A stretch of 64,000 nucleotides of DNA, from the NCBI RefSeq assembly GCF_019242955.1, contig NZ_CP066129.1, forward strand, positions 2,666,001 to 2,730,000, written 5' to 3'. This DNA is from Morganella morganii (lineage in GTDB: Bacteria > Pseudomonadota > Gammaproteobacteria > Enterobacterales > Enterobacteriaceae). Numbering within the stretch: the first letter of the stretch is position 1; each line of letters opens with the position of its first letter. The notes beneath the pieces were generated by a model. It was not told the DNA's origin. It was given only the letters and a program-made list of their open reading frames with translations, and did not search any database. Below are positions 1 to 8,933 of this stretch, in pieces. The position numbers and the translations under genes are program-made.

Positions 1-1444
1 TGTAGCCCGGCTGCGGGATATTGCCGTCCAGCCCCACACCGAATGTCACCACGCGGTCTTTGTTGTTGGTGAAGATGCCCCAGCGGCCTTTGCGGTTGGC
101 CTCTGATTGACGGGTACAACCAATTGCCGTCATTTCCAGCTGATTAAAGCCGAACCGGTAAACCAGTTCATTTTCAAACACCGGCTCCATCGCATCAGCA
201 TAACCGTTCAGCGGATCCGAGTACGACACCAGTGCCGAGGAATAACGGGCTTTACTGCTGCTGCCGGAATAGGTGAACTTCCCGTCGAGTACGTTGGCTT
301 TGGTGTAGCTGTAATCAATATCCCGGGGCATATCCGCCAGGGTGATAATCTGGTTGCCGCCCCAGTAGGTCATTCCCCTGAAGATGGCTGCAAAGTCACG
401 CAGTACGGTATAGGCTTCATTACGATCCTGCACATACACATCACAGATATAGCGCGGCTCAGTACCGCTGCCGCCCTTGCCGTCCGGTACCGGCTGGTCA
501 CAATACTGCGCAACGCGGTACAGTTCCCATTTATCGATATTCTGCATTTTGATGCGGTCACCGAGTCCGAAGCGATCGGAAACCACAATATCGTAAAATA
601 TCCAGGCGGGGTTATTGGTCCATGCCCACTTAAACGAACCATCCCAGGTACCGGAATACGTCCGGCGCTCCGGATCATAGTTTGACGGTACGCGGATAAC
701 CCGCATTTTCGGCTCACAGGTGACCTGCGGGATAGAGCCGTTAAACTGCTTTGAATCAAACTCGATATACAGCAGTGCGGTATGCGGATAAGTCAGTTTG
801 GCATCAATCACCTCGGTGTAACTCTGTAACACCACGGTGTCGCCTATTTTGGCGCTGTTGGCATCCTCTGTGATTTTCCGCACCCGCAGTGTCCAGGATG
901 TGGCAGACTGCGGCAGATCAATACGATGGGTGCGCTCATAGCCTGAGGTGGTTTTACCCTTAACCCGGCCGTCCACAACAGTTTCCCAGCTGCCGCCGTC
1001 CGTCTGTAAATCAATGGCGTATTTCACCTCGTTGCCGACCATATCCCCGTTATCCTCCTGATGGAACAGGGACGGCCATTTCAGGCGGACACGGACAGCG
1101 GACAACTGCGGATTGGTGAATGCATGTGCCCACGGCGTGCTGCTCTGCACAGTGGTACCAACAGTGATTTCATTCTCCGCCGCCGGCATCCCCTGAATAT
1201 AGGTTTGCGCCTGGGTGCCCGGGCGGTATTCCCACACCACACCGGGAAAGTTTTCCGACCCGTCAGCATTCAGCAGCGGTGTACCGTCCAGAAAGATATT
1301 TTTTCCAGTCAGCTCACCGGCAAATTCACCTTCACCGAGAGCGATCAGCAATTTGGCTTTGGCAACGGACTGTAAGTCGTCCGGCTGTTCGACGGGCGTG
1401 CGCGGGCTGCCGCCGCCACCTTTGCGGCCTGTGATTTGTGTCAT
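1..1444 (-). CDS. Phage tail tip / host-specificity protein (lambda gpJ-like), C-terminus cut by window
   Basis: This is the N-terminal ~481 codons of a lambda J-type central tail-tip protein, which sits at the tail end and contacts the host receptor. I translated the minus strand from the ATG at 1444; it begins MTQITGRKGGGGSPRTP, the typical Gly-rich start of the family. The readable part includes the family phrases GTWDGSFKWAWTNNPAW and a run of Tyr/Trp-rich beta segments. The gene continues beyond base 1, so the receptor-binding C-terminus cannot be judged. It follows gene I by 32 bp and ends the visible tail operon K-(insert)-I-J. Confidence 0.93.
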   Translation of the reverse strand, partial: MTQITGRKGGGGSPRTPVEQPDDLQSVAKAKLLIALGEGEFAGELTGKNIFLDGTPLLNADGSENFPGVVWEYRPGTQAQTYIQGMPAAENEITVGTTVQSSTPWAHAFTNPQLSAVRVRLKWPSLFHQEDNGDMVGNEVKYAIDLQTDGGSWETVVDGRVKGKTTSGYERTHRIDLPQSATSWTLRVRKITEDANSAKIGDTVVLQSYTEVIDAKLTYPHTALLYIEFDSKQFNGSIPQVTCEPKMRVIRVPSNYDPERRTYSGTWDGSFKWAWTNNPAWIFYDIVVSDRFGLGDRIKMQNIDKWELYRVAQYCDQPVPDGKGGSGTEPRYICDVYVQDRNEAYTVLRDFAAIFRGMTYWGGNQIITLADMPRDIDYSYTKANVLDGKFTYSGSSSKARYSSALVSYSDPLNGYADAMEPVFENELVYRFGFNQLEMTAIGCTRQSEANRKGRWGIFTNNKDRVVTFGVGLDGNIPQPGY

Positions 1445-1476
1445 TGTGGATTTCCTGCTGAAAAACTGAGAAAGGA

Positions 1477-2073
1477 TTACTGCTGATCTTCGACGTAAAT
1501 ACCGGCTGAAATAACAGCTCCGCCGATGCGGCGCTTACCGTAACCGATCGGTACCGGGTAACCCTGAGAAACGGTGTTCACCGGCGCGCCGAACGCATAG
1601 GACGGTTTGTTTTCGCCCTGGTCTTTCATGGCGATCCCGTTTGGCTGCGGGGACAACATCTGAATGATGCCGCCCAGCATCATCGCTGCGCCGGTTGTGG
1701 CCATAAAGCCAACCATGCCGCCAGCACCAAAAGCGGCAGCAATACCACCCGGCCCCATCCACACCGCAGCGGCCACCAGCACAGCACCGAATATGGTCTG
1801 AAATAATCCACCGCTCTTGCTGCCGATCACCACCGGTACAATCCGGATAACATCATCAGTCACCGGAAAACCGAGGTCATCCACCCCGATATTCTTTTTT
1901 CCGCGAAATACCGCATAAGTTAAGCCGCGGGATTTGCTGGTATTCAGGAACTGCTCAAATCCAGAGATGGTGCAGCACAGCGCACGGACGGCTTCGGACG
2001 TGGTACTGACAAGACGCTGATGTGTTTTACCGAATGTTTTACCCAGCACACCGCTCAACTCTATTTTTGCCAT
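1477..2073 (-). CDS. Tail assembly protein (lambda gpI-like)
   Basis: This 198-residue protein has the lambda gpI layout: a small beta-grasp-like N-terminus, a hydrophobic Gly/Ala-rich central stretch (about residues 75-125) and a short C-terminal tail. gpI is needed to assemble the tail tip with gpJ, K, L and M, and is not a major virion component. I chose the ATG at 2073 because AAGGA lies five bases upstream; an in-frame ATG at 2088 would add MSKEI. It is separated from K by an inserted gene at 2121-2702, so the usual K-I overlap is broken. Confidence 0.85.
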   Translation of the reverse strand: MAKIELSGVLGKTFGKTHQRLVSTTSEAVRALCCTISGFEQFLNTSKSRGLTYAVFRGKKNIGVDDLGFPVTDDVIRIVPVVIGSKSGGLFQTIFGAVLVAAAVWMGPGGIAAAFGAGGMVGFMATTGAAMMLGGIIQMLSPQPNGIAMKDQGENKPSYAFGAPVNTVSQGYPVPIGYGKRRIGGAVISAGIYVEDQQ

Positions 2074-2097
2074 TATTTCCTTTGACATATTTACCCC

Positions 2098-2122
2098 ATA
2101 AAAAAACCCGCCGGAGCGGGTT
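2098..2122 (-). terminator. Rho-independent terminator after the inserted gene
   Basis: On the minus strand AACCCGC and GCGGGTT pair around a TCCG loop and are followed by a run of seven or more T. The hairpin overlaps the stop codon of the 2121-2702 gene. A terminator inside the tail operon fits an independently expressed insert; late transcripts would pass it only if antiterminated by Q. Confidence 0.8.
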
Positions 2123-2702
2123 ATTGTTGCAATGCTGATTTTCTTAATTCCTTAAACTCATCCGTTAAATTATCAGGCAATCCTTTTTCTATGGATGAAA
2201 AATCTCTGAAGAACTTCATCGCTATACCCGGCGGATCTAATTTGGGATTTGATTTTTTCAATTCGTAAATAAACTGATAGACAGTATTTTTATTTATCTC
2301 ACCATTTGTAATAAAAATCTCTGGTGGCCAATCTCTGAATGAGAATACTCTATCGTTTTCAGTGGGGGTAAATTTGAAAGCAGTGGTATCAGTTACTTTT
2401 ATTTTTTCAACCTCTTTGCCACAATGCTTACAAATAACTGCATCTGGTTTTATTAACTCCGCGCAGTATTTGCACTTAATGTCATCAACACCAGAAGACT
2501 GCCCATTCTTGCTACCGAATATTGTTAAAATAACCCCTGCAAGAAATATTACCGCACTGAATATGAGATAATTTTGTCTGTCAGACATTAAACCTATGTT
2601 GTTAACCCTACCGCCGTAAGTGGACACTGAAACGTCCATGTTTATTGCAAAAACCATTGCTATCAATCCAGCAATCATAAGAATATAGCCAATAACTTTC
2701 AT
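2121..2702 (-). CDS. Zinc-ribbon membrane protein inserted between tail genes K and I (moron)
   Basis: I do not recognise a named family. The 193-aa protein has two hydrophobic segments (about residues 5-20 and 45-63), then a four-cysteine zinc ribbon (CKYC ... CKHC, about residues 78-95) and a soluble C-terminal region of ~95 residues. It should be a bitopic or hairpin inner-membrane protein with a cytoplasmic zinc ribbon. The DNA is clearly more AT-rich than the flanking tail genes, has its own terminator, and has a good Shine-Dalgarno (GAGGAAGTAATG). These are the marks of a moron, possibly active in the lysogen, for example in superinfection exclusion; that role is a guess. No clear promoter is visible in the 52 bp upstream. 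Confidence 0.75.
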   Translation of the reverse strand: MKVIGYILMIAGLIAMVFAINMDVSVSTYGGRVNNIGLMSDRQNYLIFSAVIFLAGVILTIFGSKNGQSSGVDDIKCKYCAELIKPDAVICKHCGKEVEKIKVTDTTAFKFTPTENDRVFSFRDWPPEIFITNGEINKNTVYQFIYELKKSNPKLDPPGIAMKFFRDFSSIEKGLPDNLTDEFKELRKSALQQ

Positions 2703-2754
2703 TACTTCCTCAGCATGATCAGCAAATAAAAATAATGTTATATCCTCACTCCGA

Positions 2755-3462
2755 CTATGTCATGAATATTTTGTGTCTCAGTACCATAACTGTGCGATCA
2801 CGCCAGTAACCTCCATATGGTACCCGCTGACTCAGGTGTCCGTATAAATGATGCAGCAGCATATTATCATCCAACAGAATACCAGCATGATTGGCGATCG
2901 GTGCCTGTACCTGCATCACGATCAAATCGCCTGGCTGCGGAGCATCAACCTGAATAAATCCGGCTTCCTGCCAGTTATCGGTATAACGGTTTTCGCCCTG
3001 CTCCCACCAATGATAATCCACCCGGTAATCCGGCAGTTCAATGCCGCGTTCCTGCCGGAACCAGCTCATTACCAGCCCCCAGCAGTCGGTAAACCCGAGC
3101 ACAAACGGCCGACCAAGTAATGGCAGCTCGCCGCGCGGCTGAACAGTCCGCAAATCCCCCTCCGGCCAGCTGACGATATACCACGGCACACCGAGGGCAT
3201 CACACTGGGCTTTATCCAGTTCTGACGGCTGGGTGGTGGCATTCGGGTGACTGTGGACAATACCGATCACCGTTCCCCAGTCCTCCGCAGCCGCGAAGTC
3301 CTCCGGCGATAATACGAAGTGCTCTTCCGGCGTAGCCGCGATATTGCGGCAGGGAAAGTATTTTCCCACTCTGGATTTTTGGGCGATCACCCCGCAGCAC
3401 TCGCGGGGGTATTCACGTTCTGTGTGGGCAAAAATGGCAGCCTGAATGTTTTTACGCATCAT
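2755..3462 (-). CDS. Tail tip assembly protein with JAMM and NlpC/P60 domains (lambda gpK-like)
   Basis: This 235-aa protein combines an N-terminal JAB1/MPN-type metalloprotease domain with a C-terminal NlpC/P60 cysteine-peptidase domain. The first carries HSHP followed by a downstream S-x-x-D (residues ~70-82). The second has FTDCWGL with the catalytic Cys and a later NHAGI with the His. Lambda gpK has the same arrangement and acts in tail-tip assembly; the NlpC/P60 part may cut cell-wall peptide during DNA entry. It starts in a TAATG overlap with gene L, which implies translational coupling. The downstream neighbour should be I, but the zinc-ribbon moron intervenes. Confidence 0.92.
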   Translation of the reverse strand: MMRKNIQAAIFAHTEREYPRECCGVIAQKSRVGKYFPCRNIAATPEEHFVLSPEDFAAAEDWGTVIGIVHSHPNATTQPSELDKAQCDALGVPWYIVSWPEGDLRTVQPRGELPLLGRPFVLGFTDCWGLVMSWFRQERGIELPDYRVDYHWWEQGENRYTDNWQEAGFIQVDAPQPGDLIVMQVQAPIANHAGILLDDNMLLHHLYGHLSQRVPYGGYWRDRTVMVLRHKIFMT

Positions 3463-4220
3463 TATTTCCTCAGTAATGAGGTTCCCGGAAAGCCACCGAA
3501 CGGGATCGGATTATTTTTCCCGAAACGGGGAAAGCAGCCGGTATTCAGCATACCGCTGCACTGATCCTGTGCCGGGTCATCCACACGGTTGCCGTGTTTG
3601 TCAAAATACCCGTTCTGCCCGGCATAATCACAACCGTCACCGGATTTGTATTTTCCGCGCATGCACCAGGTACACATTGAATGCAGTTGCCGGGTAGGGA
3701 TCAGCACCCCCTGTAAATCCATCGGGCTGGCTAATTCAAACTCGATAACTTCGTTGGTTTCCGATGATTTGCTGTCGATATAAAAGACCGAGACTTTTTC
3801 CTGTGTCGGATCTGCTGACGGATTACCGTCCGGGAAATTATCAGCATCCAGATAGTGCGCCAGGGTATCATGTATCGTGACTTTCGCTTTCAGCATGTCA
3901 TCGTAGGCCAGACACAGTGCAGTGACAGAACCGTCCAGATTTGCCACCGATAACTTCGGCTGTGCACCTGAACCGGTTGTTGATGCTTCCAACCCCTCGA
4001 TCTGCACCGGCCAGGCACGGTACTCTTCGCCCTGCCACCAGATGGATTTTGCCGGGAGCTTTTCAGGGTCCCCGTCGGCCGCCGTAATCTCTGCTTCCGT
4101 GTGAGGAATGTTGTAAGCATGAAACCGCAAAACATCCGGCGCGCCGAACGCGGAACCATCAACCTCAAAAAGCCGGACAGTATTACCCGGTTCCAGCTTC
4201 TGATAATCGCTTGTGATCAT
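3462..4220 (-). CDS. Minor tail protein (lambda gpL-like)
   Basis: The 252-aa protein matches the lambda minor tail protein L family, which forms part of the tail tip between the tape-measure complex and gpJ. The C-terminal half contains a cysteine cluster (CTWCMRGKY, GDGCDYAG, DQCSGML). In lambda gpL the corresponding cysteines bind an iron-sulfur cluster. The start overlaps the end of M by four bases (ATGA) and its stop overlaps K, so M-L-K are tightly coupled. Length is close to the usual ~230-250 residues. Confidence 0.92.
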   Translation of the reverse strand: MITSDYQKLEPGNTVRLFEVDGSAFGAPDVLRFHAYNIPHTEAEITAADGDPEKLPAKSIWWQGEEYRAWPVQIEGLEASTTGSGAQPKLSVANLDGSVTALCLAYDDMLKAKVTIHDTLAHYLDADNFPDGNPSADPTQEKVSVFYIDSKSSETNEVIEFELASPMDLQGVLIPTRQLHSMCTWCMRGKYKSGDGCDYAGQNGYFDKHGNRVDDPAQDQCSGMLNTGCFPRFGKNNPIPFGGFPGTSLLRK

Positions 4221-4552
4221 GGTTTAAATGCCTGAATAAAAGTGAGAGAGAGTGAGTAGTTGTCGCCACCGAGCGGGGTGAGCTTCGGATCATCACAGCG
4301 ATACAATCCGATATCTTCCAGTGGTGGTTTCCACTGGAAAGCACGGATGCCGCCGTGCCGGTCAATAAAATCACGGATAGGCAGGATGTAGCTTTCCGTC
4401 CCGGTGAAATTCAGTGACCACTTCTGACTGCGGGGGTTAATGCCATCACCGCAAACCTGTTCATAACCATCCCCGAATTTTGCTTTGCGGATGCGGAACG
4501 AAATATCACTCTGCGGATTCAGGCGCGGACTCCAGATGAATACTTCTATCAT
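4217..4552 (-). CDS. Minor tail protein (lambda gpM-like)
   Basis: At 111 residues this has the size and key phrases of lambda gpM (IRKAKFGDGYEQ near the N-terminus and W-x-L-x-F-T-G in the middle). gpM is a small beta-rich protein of the tail tip that joins the distal end of the tail tube to the tip complex. It overlaps the tape measure gene by four bases upstream and gene L downstream. The identification rests on family resemblance plus the fixed position between H and L. Confidence 0.9.
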   Translation of the reverse strand: MIEVFIWSPRLNPQSDISFRIRKAKFGDGYEQVCGDGINPRSQKWSLNFTGTESYILPIRDFIDRHGGIRAFQWKPPLEDIGLYRCDDPKLTPLGGDNYSLSLTFIQAFKP

Positions 4553-7500
4553 CTTCCCCCCTTAACCAGATTCCAGACTGAACCAGATGGTCGCGTTTCC
4601 TTGTCCATCAGTCTGCGAAAGCGCTGGTCAACAAATTGCCCAACTTCCCTGCCGAACTGCTCATAACCACCGGATGCCTGAACCTGCTGATTTCCTTCAC
4701 CGTCAATATGGATATGGACCACTGGCGCGGCGGTGTCACCATTTCCGCCATACATTCTAACGCCGAGATTTCCGTCCGGGCCGCGCTTTAGCGGCATAAT
4801 AGCTTCCGGTCCGGCTTCGCCCATCAGCCCGGCATTCGGTGCTCCGCCTTTGGCGAAAGCAAACAGTGTCGGGCTGCTGACAACCTGATTGCTGTACTGA
4901 CTTAATCCCGGGGAGTTATGTACCCCACCTTTGGCGTGTGGCATGACTGAAATGTTTTTTGGCGGCATCGGTACTGTAGACCCGTTAGCAGTACCGCCAC
5001 CAAACCCACCGAACAATCCGGTAATGGCATTTGTTATCTGCCCCTGAATCGCAATTTTTATCAGATCCTGAATGATAGACTCCGCCAGCGATGCAGAAAG
5101 CTCGCGTAAGCCCTCCGAAAAACCCTTTGTTCCTATCAGCATTCCGGCCAGGGAACCCGCTGTTTTCTGCTCGACAGCATCAATAAGGTTAATCTGCATC
5201 TTCTGCCAGGTACCCTGACCAGCATACAATTCCTTGGCAGCCTGAATCTGAGCCTCTTTTGATTTCTCAGATGCCTGTGCCACCAGCGCTTCATACCGCT
5301 CTTTGTTGATGACACCATCACGGTAATACGCCTGATAAAGCGCCTTTTGTTCTTCCAGTTGATTACGCAGTTGCACAACAGGATCAACTTCACCGGCGAG
5401 TGAGATATTCGGCAAGGCTAAATCTTCTGCCTGTTGCGACAACCGGTCGCGCTGACTGGTTTGTGTCAGCTGAAGACGGGCGCGTTTATACTCTTCTTCA
5501 GTCAGCAGGCGTGATTCAAGCAGGGACTTAAGCTCTTTATTTGCTTCGCCTTCCTCACGTAGCATAGCCGCCGTCGGAGAATATTTTTCAGCCAGAATAA
5601 CCCGTTGCCGCTGATAATTTTCAGCGCTGATAAGCGAAAGCCGGTTCATCTCTTTCTGAGACATGCCTCCTGATTTGTGCAGCTCTTTCAGTTTGTCCAG
5701 GGTTTCCGATTCACTCAGGGAAATCTTTTCAAGGCTGGTTGCATGTTCTGACTCAATCTGATGACGCAACTGCTTGTATTGATTAAGCTCTTTTTTACCT
5801 GATTTGGTATCGGGTAATTCATTGGTACCGGTAGAGACAACTGGCTCCTCTGGTGGCGGGTTATCATCCTCCTTCTTTTTGACCGCAGGCTTTTCTCCGG
5901 ACCTTAGCCTTTCCAGAGCGGTTTCAGCATTTTTTAAATTAATACCATCAACGTCGTATAATTTATTTGTCGCATTTTCAAGATCTGCACTCAGGCGTGC
6001 TATTTTTTCATCACGCCTTTTATTTGTTCCGCCAGCCCCCCAAAATCCGTCCGTCACCTCACGGTGCATTTTTACCTGCTCTAACTCGGAGGTAATTTCT
6101 GCAACCTGATTTTTTTGCTCCAGGAATGCCTGCTTAAAATCAATAACCTTTACTTCAAGCTGAGTGGTTGACAGCTGCATCAATGCATCTGTGGTTTCAA
6201 TAATTGCATTTTTTAGGTCGGTTGCACTTCGTCTGGCTTCCTGTGCTTTGTTATGAAAATAATACAGCGCAGAAGCCGCTATAGTAATTACACCAACAGG
6301 CCCGCCTAACGCAGAATAAACCCCTCGCATCGCTGATGCTGATACAGTCAGTGCACGCTGGCTAATTGAGAGCTGATTAGTGGCAACAGACAGCCTGCAC
6401 GTATGGATTTCACGCTGCTTAAGTAGCTCCGATTCCTGGCGCTCCAGTGACAAACGCTTTTCTTTAAAACCGCTAAGTTCAGTGCCTTCTTTTATTGCCA
6501 ACTTCCGCTTCTGAGTTAATACCCTCCCTCTTTCATTAATACTGCTTATTTCCTTGTCTATATCAGTAATAGCTTTTCGTGATGCCTCAGCCTGTGCTTT
6601 TGCTGTGCTCCTGGTTGCAGACTCTAAGCTGTACCAACTCTTAACCTGCTCCTGTAAACCCAGGGTCATTCTGGATGCCATAACCGGCAAAACTGCATAT
6701 GTAACAATACTGGCTAATGTTGAGAAATTATCCGTCAGTCCATTCACCGCGGCAGTGACATTCTGAATACCTGATCTTATCGGCCCGTCAGTGCTATGAC
6801 CCACAGAGAGTGCCAGTCCCTCAAATGAGGTTGCCAGTAATTCCAGATCCCCGTTCAGGTTATTCGCCCTGATATTTGCCTGCTCATACGCAGTGTCTGT
6901 GCCGGTCAGTGCCGCGGTGAGTTCTTTCAGTTTGTCTGTGTTTTCACGCAGGTTAACTGCCGCACTCACGTTTGCTCTGCCGAAAAGCTTCACTGACGCT
7001 GTGGTTGAATAGTTCTTTTTATCCAGGTTATCCAGTGCAGCACCCAGCCCGACAACAGATGGCCGCAGTGACTTATCGGCTGAGCGCTCAAGAACGAGGA
7101 TCACGTTACGCAGCATCCGTCCGGCCTCGGCACCTTTGATGCCCTTGTCGGCCAGTACCTGAATCGCGGCATTCAGTTCTTCAAAGCTGATCCCGGCCTG
7201 TGCGGCCACAGTGCCGGAGGTTTTAACGGCCTGTGAGGTTTCACTGATTTCAGATGCGCCGTATTTCGCCCCGGCAGCCAGCACGTTAATGTAACGCTCC
7301 GCTGATAATGCCGATGCCCCGTACTGGTTAAGGCTCAAAGACAGGGATTTGGCCGCATCTGCGAGATCGACACCTGAAGCCTGAGCCAGCGTGATAGATT
7401 TCGCGGTTACCTCTTCCAGTGCGCCGGCCGTTTTCAGCAACGCCGGTTTTGCAGAGGCCAGCAACTTCATTGCATCAGCAACTTTAGTGGCGCCAAATTC

Positions 7501-7851
7501 AGTGGTTCGCCCCATGCTGCGGGCGGCATCATCATAGCGCTTCATCTGTTCGGCAGATGCGCCGGTGATAGCGCTGAGATCAGATAACGCCTGACTGTAC
7601 TGGCGTGAAACAGACAGAATGCTGCCGATAGATAACCCGCCACCGGCCAGTAATGCCAGTTTACCGGCCACATTGGTGACGCTTTTGCTGATGCCGTTAA
7701 AACTATCCTCAACGCCTTTTGCGTCCCGCTTTGCCTTATCAGAAAAGCGTTTTGTTTCACGCCCGGCATGGTTCATTGCGTTGCTGATGTTTGAACGGAA
7801 ACTGGCATCGTTCAGCAGCAGGCCGACACGCAGATCTGCAAGGTTTGACAT
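4549..7851 (-). CDS. Tail tape measure protein (lambda gpH-like)
   Basis: This is the largest phage gene, 1100 codons, in the position of lambda H. Tape measure proteins fix tail length and are ejected with DNA. The N-terminal ~350 residues carry the conserved tape-measure domain, with phrases such as SAITGASAEQMKRYDDAAR and ASGVDLADAAKSL. Long helical and coiled-coil segments follow (about residues 400-470 and 560-820), with one hydrophobic segment near 515-535. The C-terminal ~150 residues are Gly-rich and include FAKGGAPNAGLMGEAGPEAI, a phrase typical of the H C-terminus. It starts directly after the stop codon of the frameshifted T reading frame. Confidence 0.95.
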   Translation of the reverse strand: MSNLADLRVGLLLNDASFRSNISNAMNHAGRETKRFSDKAKRDAKGVEDSFNGISKSVTNVAGKLALLAGGGLSIGSILSVSRQYSQALSDLSAITGASAEQMKRYDDAARSMGRTTEFGATKVADAMKLLASAKPALLKTAGALEEVTAKSITLAQASGVDLADAAKSLSLSLNQYGASALSAERYINVLAAGAKYGASEISETSQAVKTSGTVAAQAGISFEELNAAIQVLADKGIKGAEAGRMLRNVILVLERSADKSLRPSVVGLGAALDNLDKKNYSTTASVKLFGRANVSAAVNLRENTDKLKELTAALTGTDTAYEQANIRANNLNGDLELLATSFEGLALSVGHSTDGPIRSGIQNVTAAVNGLTDNFSTLASIVTYAVLPVMASRMTLGLQEQVKSWYSLESATRSTAKAQAEASRKAITDIDKEISSINERGRVLTQKRKLAIKEGTELSGFKEKRLSLERQESELLKQREIHTCRLSVATNQLSISQRALTVSASAMRGVYSALGGPVGVITIAASALYYFHNKAQEARRSATDLKNAIIETTDALMQLSTTQLEVKVIDFKQAFLEQKNQVAEITSELEQVKMHREVTDGFWGAGGTNKRRDEKIARLSADLENATNKLYDVDGINLKNAETALERLRSGEKPAVKKKEDDNPPPEEPVVSTGTNELPDTKSGKKELNQYKQLRHQIESEHATSLEKISLSESETLDKLKELHKSGGMSQKEMNRLSLISAENYQRQRVILAEKYSPTAAMLREEGEANKELKSLLESRLLTEEEYKRARLQLTQTSQRDRLSQQAEDLALPNISLAGEVDPVVQLRNQLEEQKALYQAYYRDGVINKERYEALVAQASEKSKEAQIQAAKELYAGQGTWQKMQINLIDAVEQKTAGSLAGMLIGTKGFSEGLRELSASLAESIIQDLIKIAIQGQITNAITGLFGGFGGGTANGSTVPMPPKNISVMPHAKGGVHNSPGLSQYSNQVVSSPTLFAFAKGGAPNAGLMGEAGPEAIMPLKRGPDGNLGVRMYGGNGDTAAPVVHIHIDGEGNQQVQASGGYEQFGREVGQFVDQRFRRLMDKETRPSGSVWNLVKGGR

Positions 7852-8441
7852 CTATCCTCCGATAATTTTCATGATATCAGCACATTGCTGTTCCACCGGT
7901 GACGGCGGCGTTTCCGGTGCTGACGGATTATCCTGTGAGGTATCCGCTGTTCCGGTCTGTTCTGCTTTCAGTGAGAAGTATGCCTGCCAGCCAAGAAGCG
8001 TGGATGCCGGCAGGCTGAGTACGCGGTAGGGGTCAATTTCTTTGAGCTCTTCCGCGAGTTGGTGAGCAAAGAAAAGCAACGGGCTGTCCGTCAGTTTTTT
8101 TTTGCCTCTTCAAGTGTACCGACAGAGTGGCGTTTCACGATATTAATGGCATCGATCAGAATGGCGTTGTCATGAACATTCACCATTTCATCAGCGGTCG
8201 GCAGCAGTGATTTATCAACCGGTTTACCGCCGTCATCAACAATGCAGTTCAGCAGCATATCGACGTTCATCAGAGAAGCTTCGCGCACTTTACCGTCCAT
8301 GTTCAGATCGGCGACTTCCTGCTCCAGGGTAATCAGCTCATTGGCGGTCATACGGCGGATATTTACCTTAACCCCGCAGAGGATTTCCACTTCACGGATT
8401 TCCGGCTTTGCCGCCAGCAGTGATGCTTTCAGGCCTTTCAT
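7852..8441 (-). CDS. Tail assembly chaperone, -1 frameshift product (lambda gpG-T-like)
   Basis: In lambda, tail assembly needs both gpG and a longer gpGT made by -1 ribosomal frameshifting at the end of G. Here the G frame ends GCA AAA AAA AAC TGA, and the -1 frame opens directly into L-T-D-S-P and runs to the TAG at 7854-7852. The extension is ~78 residues, Pro/Glu/Ser-rich toward its end, like lambda T. It lacks a start codon with its own ribosome site, which supports expression as a fusion of ~193 residues. Its stop abuts the tape measure start, so ribosomes that shift are delivered to H. The slip site and position are seen; the shift efficiency is unknown. Confidence 0.85.
8091..8441 (-). 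CDS. Tail assembly chaperone, unshifted form (lambda gpG-like)
   Basis: This 116-aa acidic-helical protein lies between the tail tube gene and the tape measure gene, the fixed place of the tail chaperones. It binds the tape measure with its G-T form and recruits tail tube subunits, and is not part of the finished tail. It ends EEAKKN immediately after a nine-A tract that forms the slippery site. The start overlaps the tail tube stop codon (TAATG). Confidence 0.88.
   Translation of the reverse strand: MKGLKASLLAAKPEIREVEILCGVKVNIRRMTANELITLEQEVADLNMDGKVREASLMNVDMLLNCIVDDGGKPVDKSLLPTADEMVNVHDNAILIDAINIVKRHSVGTLEEAKKN
8095..8103 (-). promoter_or_regulatory. Slippery site for -1 ribosomal frameshift (A9)
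   Basis: The nine T on the plus strand read as A9 in the mRNA, just before C TGA. This satisfies the X-XXY-YYZ rule as A-AAA-AAA, so paired tRNA-Lys can slip back by one. Shifting joins the G frame to the T frame without any intervening stop. The run differs from lambda's GGGAAAG but is a strong bacterial slip sequence. Confidence 0.85.
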
Positions 8442-8923
8442 TATTTCGTTGCTCCTTTGGTCTGATCACCCGCAGCACCTGCAACACCCCATGTCAGGTT
8501 ATTCTGTTTGCCTTTTACCGTGATCTGAATTGCTTCGTTTGCCGGGGCAGAAACGTCATTCATCTCCCAACCTGACAGCGATAACAGCATGGTTGCCGTG
8601 CGTTTGTTCGGCAGAGCAAAGTAAAATTGCACCGTTTCGCGTTTTTCCGCTGCGTTCAGGAACGCTGCGAAATCTTCATTTTCCGGGTCATCAATAAACC
8701 CCAGGGATTTCTCAGGCCCTTCCGGCAGGTCAGAAATAAACTGCTTGGATGTGTCGATCAGAGTGGTGACGTCCACAAAGCTGCCGGACTGCCCGGTAGC
8801 GCCCAGCGCCTTACAGTTAATCAGTGGTTTCATTGCTTCCACGGTATCGCCGGGTTTCCCGTATTTCACCACGGTACCGGCGGGTAACTTCGCGTATTCC
8901 GGTGAGGTTTTATTGTCAGCCAT
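8441..8923 (-). CDS. Major tail tube protein (lambda gpV-like)
   Basis: This ~160-residue protein should polymerise into the tail tube. It occupies the V position, after the connector genes and before the chaperones. The phrases LINCKALGATGQSGSFVDVTTLID and FYFALPNKRTATM fit phage tail tube proteins of the lambda/TP901 type, which are mostly beta. I chose the ATG at 8923 because AAAGGAG lies six bases upstream; a longer frame starts at 8953 but has no ribosome site and overlaps the preceding gene further. Confidence 0.85.
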   Translation of the reverse strand: MADNKTSPEYAKLPAGTVVKYGKPGDTVEAMKPLINCKALGATGQSGSFVDVTTLIDTSKQFISDLPEGPEKSLGFIDDPENEDFAAFLNAAEKRETVQFYFALPNKRTATMLLSLSGWEMNDVSAPANEAIQITVKGKQNNLTWGVAGAAGDQTKGATK

Positions 8924-8933
8924 AATTGCTCCT

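Noticed and set aside
107-685. 192-codon plus-strand frame in the tail-tip gene
   Set aside because: It is a shadow of the gpJ-like frame, which reads through the same bases with clear family sequence.
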